The notes under the pieces are model-generated. The model was not told where the DNA came from. It did no database searches and saw only the letters and a program-made list of their open reading frames with translations. A stretch of 10,980 nucleotides of DNA, from positions 1 through 10,980 of the forward strand of contig JAJBVF010000084.1 of the NCBI GenBank assembly GCA_020859965.1, written 5' to 3'. A program made the position numbers and the translations under genes. The number at the start of each line of letters is the position of its first letter. Positions within the stretch are counted from its first letter, which is position 1. Source of the DNA: Clostridiales bacterium (GTDB taxonomy: Bacteria; Bacillota; Clostridia; Lachnospirales; Lachnospiraceae). Below, in pieces: positions 6,865 to 10,980 of this stretch.

Positions 6865-8661
6865 ATGCAGGGAAGAACACATAACTGCGGGGAGCTGAGA
6901 CTTTCCGACGCCGGAGCGAAGGTAAAGCTGGTCGGCTGGTTTGAAAATCTCCGCAAGGTAAGTAAGAATTTGGGATTTTTAGTATTGAGGGATTTTTATG
7001 GAACGACACAGATAGTCGTGGAGACCGAAGAGATCATGGAGCAGCTGTCTGCGTATAACTATGAATCTACGATTTCTGTAGAGGGCGTGGTTCGTGAGCG
7101 CAGCAGCAAAAATGCAAAGCTGCCGACCGGTGAGATCGAAGTAGTTCCGGAGAAGGTGGAACTGCTTGGCAGATGTCAGTACAATGAACTGCCGTTCCAG
7201 ATCAACCACTCGAAAGAGGCAGATGAGAATCTTCGACTGAAATATCGCTATCTGGATCTGAGGAATCCGGCAGTAAAGGATAAGATCGTGTTGAGAAGCA
7301 AGATCGTGGCAGAGCTGCGCCAGAGCATGATCGCGCATGACTTCATGGAGATCACGACACCGATTCTGACCTGTTCTTCACCGGAGGGAGCGAGAGACTA
7401 CCTGGTACCGTCCAGGAACCATCCTGGCAAGTTTTACGCTCTTCCTCAGGCACCACAGCAGTTTAAACAGCTTCTGATGGCTTCCGGATTTGACCGTTAC
7501 TTCCAGATTGCGCCCTGTTTCCGTGATGAGGACGCGCGGGCAGACCGCTCTCCGGGTGAGTTTTATCAGCTCGATATGGAGATGGCATTCGCGGATCAGG
7601 AGGATGTTTTTGCAGTTCTCGAAGATGTGCTGCCGCCGATCTTTTCCAAATACGGCATCTATAAGAACGCTTCGAAGCCGCCATTCCGCCGGATCGCATA
7701 TCTGGATGCGATGGATCAGTACGGTACAGATAAGCCGGATCTTCGCATTAAGCTGATCGTACAGGATGCGACGGATGTGCTCGCTGACTGCGGCTTTGGA
7801 CCTTTTGAGGGCAGGACGGTGAAAGCAGTTGTCGCTTCCGCGTTTACCGGCACAAGAAAAGCCATCGATAAGCTTTGCGCGGATGTAGAAGTGCAGAGCG
7901 GACAGAAGGCATACTGGTTCCGTCTGGACGACCAGGGCGAGCTGGTCGGCGGCATTTCCAAATTTGTAAAAGAGAGAAAAGATGCAGTAGTCTCTGCTCT
8001 TGGTCTCAAGCCGGGAGATTTCGTGGGGGTGACTGCCGGAGATCTGAGAACGGCACAGAAGACCGCGGGCGTGCTGCTTAAGACGCTTGGCAATTCTTCA
8101 GATGCTTATATAGACAAAAACAGCTATGAATTCTGCTGGATTGTAGACTTCCCGATGTACGAGATCGGGGAAGAATCCGGAGTTCTGGAATTCTGCCACA
8201 ATCCGTTTTCGATGCCGCAGGGTGGCCTGAATGCCCTTGAAGCGGCTGAAAAAAGTACAGAGGATGCACTGAAAATTCTGGCTTACCAGTATGATCTTGT
8301 GTGCAATGGTGTAGAACTTTCCTCCGGTGCGGTTCGGAATCATGATCCGGAGATCATGGTAAAGGCGTTCAATATCGTAGGACTTGGTGAGGACGATGTG
8401 AAAGCAAAATTCCCTGCCATGTACAATGCGTTCTGCTATGGAGCGCCGCCTCACGCAGGTATCGCGCCGGGCGTAGACCGCATGATCATGCTGATCGCCG
8501 GGGAAGACAGCATCCGCGAGATCATTCCATTCCCTATGAACAAAAATGCGCAGGACGTGATGATGGGAGCGCCGGCAGAGGTCGAAGAGCGGCAGCTGAA
8601 GGATGTACACATTCAGATCGTAAAAGAAGAGAAGAAAGACAAGGCAGAAAAAGCCGAATAA
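6865..8661 (+). CDS. aspS: Aspartyl-tRNA synthetase (class II, bacterial type with GAD insertion)
   Basis: 598-residue enzyme that charges tRNA with aspartate in the cytoplasm. A GAGAGGA site at 6851-6857 lies seven bases before the ATG. The N-terminal OB-fold anticodon-binding domain covers about residues 1-105. Class II motif 1 lies around 155-175 (FMEITTPIL). Motif 2 is FRDEDARADR at 219-228. A GAD insertion lies at about 290-420, and motif 3 is GIAPGVDRM at 532-540. The aspartate-site sequences EGARDYLVPSR and ALPQAPQQFKQLL are intact. The text after motif 2, SPGEFYQLDMEM, and the C-terminal block from FPMNKNAQD to EVEERQLKDVHI follow the alphaproteobacterial pattern. Bacillus-type enzymes have RQPEFTQID at the first position. 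The last ten residues are a lysine/glutamate-rich tail. A possible relaxed (Asp/Asn) specificity cannot be judged from the sequence. Confidence 0.95.
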   Translation: MQGRTHNCGELRLSDAGAKVKLVGWFENLRKVSKNLGFLVLRDFYGTTQIVVETEEIMEQLSAYNYESTISVEGVVRERSSKNAKLPTGEIEVVPEKVELLGRCQYNELPFQINHSKEADENLRLKYRYLDLRNPAVKDKIVLRSKIVAELRQSMIAHDFMEITTPILTCSSPEGARDYLVPSRNHPGKFYALPQAPQQFKQLLMASGFDRYFQIAPCFRDEDARADRSPGEFYQLDMEMAFADQEDVFAVLEDVLPPIFSKYGIYKNASKPPFRRIAYLDAMDQYGTDKPDLRIKLIVQDATDVLADCGFGPFEGRTVKAVVASAFTGTRKAIDKLCADVEVQSGQKAYWFRLDDQGELVGGISKFVKERKDAVVSALGLKPGDFVGVTAGDLRTAQKTAGVLLKTLGNSSDAYIDKNSYEFCWIVDFPMYEIGEESGVLEFCHNPFSMPQGGLNALEAAEKSTEDALKILAYQYDLVCNGVELSSGAVRNHDPEIMVKAFNIVGLGEDDVKAKFPAMYNAFCYGAPPHAGIAPGVDRMIMLIAGEDSIREIIPFPMNKNAQDVMMGAPAEVEERQLKDVHIQIVKEEKKDKAEKAE

Positions 8662-8706
8662 AGATCGTATTGACCGGGATATCTTATGGTTATATGCGTA
8701 AAGATA

Positions 8707-8746
8707 ATGCCGTATACAATTGCAGCCAGAGAATTGTATACGGCAT
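8707..8746. terminator. Perfect 15-bp inverted repeat between convergent genes, probable bidirectional terminator
   Basis: The left arm ATGCCGTATACAATT (8707-8721) and right arm AATTGTATACGGCAT (8732-8746) are exact reverse complements with a 10-base loop. The repeat sits 45 bases after the aspS stop and 5 bases after the last codon of the minus-strand OmpA-domain gene, where a shared terminator would be expected. Neither side has a strict T tract: the minus strand continues TATCTTTA and the plus strand GGTCGTTATCCTT. Termination may therefore be partial, or the stem may mainly protect the 3' ends of both messages. Confidence 0.6.
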
Positions 8747-8751
8747 GGTCG

Positions 8752-9834
8752 TTATCCTTCCACATCGGAATCCGATGTGTCGTTATCGCCGGTATCTGCT
8801 GAGGTACTTTCGCCATCAGCCTCTGCGGCAGTCTCAGCTTCTGTTTCCGCCTGCGTATCATCCAGGATATCTTTCAGTTCATTGATCATATCCTCGTCTT
8901 TTAAGCGGAATTTGATCTCTACACGGCGGGATGCGTCCTGATTGACAGAGCCGTCGTCATTGTAGATAGGGTCTGCCCAGGAATGGCCGTTGACAGAAAG
9001 CTTTTCCTGCAGGCTTTCCATATCAGCTTCTGAGATGGAGCTTCCGGAGAGGGAGAGAAGGTATTCTGCTACAGCGAGTGCGCGTTCCTGAGAAAGCTGC
9101 AGGTTGTAAGCATAGGTGCCGGTCGTATCTGTGTAGCCGTCGATGCGGACTTCCGCGAGATAATCCACGTATTCTCCCGACATCAGCACTGAGCAGTAGA
9201 TAGGAAGAACTTCTCCGAGCAATGCATTTCCTTCATCAGTCAGTTCATTCTCATTGTAACCGAAAAGAATACTGGAATCAAGAGCGATAGAACCGTCTGT
9301 TTCATCAATCGTGACACTCAGGTTCTGGGCATCAAATTCTTCCTTCAGAGCAGCAATCAGATCTGCCTTCACACCGATGATCTGCTCGATCTTTTGCTGC
9401 TGTATGGCCATCAGTTCTTCCTGTTCATCAAGAGCGGCCTGCTGAGAAGCAACGAGAGCAGCCTGCTCATCCAATTCCGATTCCTGCTCGGCAAGCAGTG
9501 CACTCTGCGCGTCCAGACTCTCCTGCTGGGAGGCAACCAGTGCGATCTGTTCGTCAAGGTCTGCCTGTTGAGAGGCCAGCAATGCGGCCTGCGCGTCCAG
9601 CTCCGATTCCTGTTCATCCAGCAGAGCCTGTTGTTCGTCCAGCTGCGACTGCAGCTGACTTTGTGTCTGTTCGTGCGCGGATTCTTCCGCCAGTCTTTCC
9701 TGATAATTCTTCTGTGCCTGCATAAAGGAGATGCACATTACAAGCACAAACAGCAGAAGAAGCCCGGCCATCATATCTGAATAGGAACGCCAGACATTGT
9801 GCCGTTCATAGTTTTTTTTCCGTTTGGCACGCAT
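8752..9834 (-). CDS. MotB/ZorB-like stator protein: one membrane helix, 14-residue-repeat coiled coil, OmpA domain
   Basis: 360 residues counted from the ATG at 9834; a TTG at 9837 is the alternative start. A short basic N terminus is followed by WRSYSDMMAG and one membrane helix (about 21-38), with Asp20 placed like the proton-carrying aspartate of MotB and ZorB. Residues 65-148 are six tandem 14-residue repeats, a long predicted coiled coil. An OmpA/MotB peptidoglycan-binding domain spans about 180-312. It contains IDGYTDTTG (Asp236) and SRRVEIKF (Arg303-304), positioned like the residues that hold the diaminopimelate of peptidoglycan. A roughly 35-residue Asp/Glu-rich tail ends the protein. 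With the channel-like protein encoded just upstream it should form an ion-driven inner-membrane complex anchored to the cell wall. The nearest known parallel is ZorAB of Zorya defence. Flagellar MotB is less likely because there are no flagellar neighbours and the partner has a long C-terminal tail. The actual function is unknown. Confidence 0.8.
   Translation of the reverse strand: MRAKRKKNYERHNVWRSYSDMMAGLLLLFVLVMCISFMQAQKNYQERLAEESAHEQTQSQLQSQLDEQQALLDEQESELDAQAALLASQQADLDEQIALVASQQESLDAQSALLAEQESELDEQAALVASQQAALDEQEELMAIQQQKIEQIIGVKADLIAALKEEFDAQNLSVTIDETDGSIALDSSILFGYNENELTDEGNALLGEVLPIYCSVLMSGEYVDYLAEVRIDGYTDTTGTYAYNLQLSQERALAVAEYLLSLSGSSISEADMESLQEKLSVNGHSWADPIYNDDGSVNQDASRRVEIKFRLKDEDMINELKDILDDTQAETEAETAAEADGESTSADTGDNDTSDSDVEG
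9391..9642 (-). repeat. Six tandem 42-bp units encoding 14-residue repeats
   Basis: The units occupy 9601-9642, 9559-9600, 9517-9558, 9475-9516, 9433-9474 and 9391-9432, in coding order. The protein pattern is LD(E/A)Q-x-AL(L/V)(A/D)(S/E)Q(Q/E)-x-x, for example LDEQQALLDEQESE, LDAQAALLASQQAD and LDAQSALLAEQESE. Each unit is two heptads with leucines in register, as in a parallel coiled coil. Units 1 and 4 share the ending EQESE, hinting at an older three-unit duplication. The DNA units have diverged, so the array is not newly expanded. Confidence 0.9.
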
Positions 9835-9840
9835 CAATCA

Positions 9841-10980
9841 TCACCCCTTGCTTTTGCGCCGAAACAGGACTGGTTCAGCTGCCAGCTTCTCCAGGCGATT
9901 CAGTTTTTTCACGATATCTTCCATCATCTGTTCCATCTGCTCCTGATCAGAAGCGAGCGCCTGCGCGGCGGACTGATGCCTGCGGATTTCAGAAAGCTGA
10001 ACGGACAGATCAGCAAGGTCTTTCCGAATCTCCAGATTGGATTGAACAGGTCCCATTTTGGCAATTTCATCCGAGTAGCCCTGAAGCTTTTCACTGTAGC
10101 TTTCCCAGATATCCGAAAACTTTTCAATCGACTGGTACATAAAGCGGATGTATTCCTGATAAGTGGCTTTTTGGTCCTCGTTGATGCGGAATGCGTCTTC
10201 CTGCGCTTTGGTCAGCCGTGTGAGCGTCTGTTCATTGTACTGCTCTGTTTTCTCCATATGGTTCTGCAGGTCAGTAAATGTCTGCTGCAGGCGTGCCATT
10301 GAACGATCCATGAAATCCATGTAACTGGACTGAGCCTTCTCGAGCTGCAAAGCAGTCTGTCCAATCCGGCGGAACGAGTCATCCAGATCCGCGTGCATAT
10401 CGCTGACAATGGTCTCGCAGATTCGTGCGATGGATTCCTCCTGTGTCTGTGTAAAACTCTCAACAACATGATGAATGGAATCCGTCATCTGGGCGAAAGC
10501 GGGAGTGATTGACTGCTCAAAGCTTCTTGTCATCTGCTCTACAAAAATCTGTGTCAGATCGTTTGTAAGCTCCTCCTGACTCTTTTTCTGTTCGAGAAGA
10601 CGGGCGGCAGAGTCCACTTCATGGCTGGGACGGACATACAGGTAAAAGGTGTCTGTAAATGCTTCCAGATTGTTTGACATCTCGGAAAGCTCACTTCGCA
10701 GATTGAAGGAAAACGGGAGCGAGAGGGCGAGGCCGTAGATTGAGGTGACAAAAGCCACCTTGATTCCATCGATCAGCGGGGAAACAGAGTCGGCCATCTG
10801 CTCATAACCTGACGGATCAAAGCTGCGAAGACCGAGCACCAGGCCGATGAAAGTGCCAAGGATACCGAGCCTGGTAAGAATATCCGGAAGCAGCTCCAGC
10901 AGCGCGCGGTCAATATTCGTTTCGATCGCGAATTCATTAATAAAAAAGCTGATATCACAGGAACCTTCAGGAACCCGAGG
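9841..10980 (-). CDS. MotA/TolQ/ExbB-family, ZorA-like proton-channel protein with long cytoplasmic tail (5' end missing)
   Basis: 379 residues are visible; the frame is open to the window edge, so the start and probably a first membrane helix are missing. The strongest mark is TRLGILGTFIGLVLGL at visible residues 36-51, the channel motif shared by MotA, ExbB and ZorA. A second helix follows at about 70-93, IDGIKVAFVTSIYGLALSLP. These two helices would line the pore. From about residue 95 to the end the protein is hydrophilic and mostly helical. It includes heptad-like stretches such as QNHMEKTEQYNEQTLTRLTK and ends in a basic RRKSKG. Such a long C-terminal tail is typical of ZorA and absent from ExbB and TolQ. 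It is encoded immediately upstream of the MotB/ZorB-like partner. Known ZorAB complexes use proton flow to drive a motor; that role here is inferred from architecture only. Confidence 0.8.
   Translation of the reverse strand, partial: PRVPEGSCDISFFINEFAIETNIDRALLELLPDILTRLGILGTFIGLVLGLRSFDPSGYEQMADSVSPLIDGIKVAFVTSIYGLALSLPFSFNLRSELSEMSNNLEAFTDTFYLYVRPSHEVDSAARLLEQKKSQEELTNDLTQIFVEQMTRSFEQSITPAFAQMTDSIHHVVESFTQTQEESIARICETIVSDMHADLDDSFRRIGQTALQLEKAQSSYMDFMDRSMARLQQTFTDLQNHMEKTEQYNEQTLTRLTKAQEDAFRINEDQKATYQEYIRFMYQSIEKFSDIWESYSEKLQGYSDEIAKMGPVQSNLEIRKDLADLSVQLSEIRRHQSAAQALASDQEQMEQMMEDIVKKLNRLEKLAAEPVLFRRKSKG
9844..9849 (-). promoter_or_regulatory. Ribosome binding site AAGGGG deciding the start of the OmpA-domain gene
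   Basis: AAGGGG overlaps the last codons of the upstream gene. It lies nine bases before the ATG at 9834 and six before the TTG at 9837. The ATG is preferred as the commoner codon at an acceptable distance. The junction reads TGA TGA TTG ATG, so the two genes are tightly linked and probably translationally coupled. Confidence 0.6.

Noticed and set aside
8761..8779. Perfect 9-bp inverted repeat CACATCGGA-A-TCCGATGTG.
   Set aside because: It lies inside the codons for the acidic DTSDSDVEG end of the OmpA-domain gene and is explained by repeated Ser/Asp codons. It could add to the nearby hairpin but needs no separate call.
8752..10980. Flagellar MotA-MotB stator genes.
   Set aside because: No flagellar genes are nearby, the channel protein has a long C-terminal tail unlike MotA, and the OmpA-domain protein has a long repeat linker.

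Overview
The window looks like part of the chromosome of a Clostridia bacterium, most likely a Lachnospiraceae-like gut Firmicute. This is an inference from moderate G+C, purine-rich ribosome binding sites, and gene families and layout. No rRNA, tRNA, CRISPR array or insertion sequence is visible, and most of the window is housekeeping sequence.

Layout from left to right: (1) The 3' end of a type II topoisomerase B subunit is followed 12 bases later by its complete A subunit. The A subunit lacks a GyrA-box, so the pair is read as topoisomerase IV-like (ParE/ParC). (2) Convergent to it is a membrane-anchored GGDEF diguanylate cyclase gene. Its membrane part is broken by two apparent one-base deletions; the catalytic GGDEF domain remains in an open frame. 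(3) After a 251-base divergent intergenic region with a recognisable promoter comes an aconitase-superfamily hydratase of the YbhJ-like type. It lies 35 bases upstream of an aspartyl-tRNA synthetase whose motifs look like the alphaproteobacterial version of the enzyme. (4) A perfect 15-bp inverted repeat separates aspS from a convergent minus-strand pair. The pair is a MotA/ExbB/ZorA-like proton-channel protein with a long cytoplasmic tail, cut by the right edge, and a MotB/ZorB-like OmpA-domain protein whose linker is six tandem 14-residue repeats.

The most interesting part is the last pair. It has the architecture of the ZorA-ZorB motor of Zorya anti-phage systems: a channel subunit with a long helical tail, a single-pass stator with a conserved membrane aspartate, and a peptidoglycan-binding domain. 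The ZorB-like gene is the last of its run, however, and none of the known Zorya effectors lies downstream. It may be a stand-alone cell-envelope motor, or a defence system whose other genes lie beyond the right edge. The other observations are the double frameshift in the diguanylate cyclase, the orphan aconitase relative of unknown substrate, and the phylogenetically odd AspRS.
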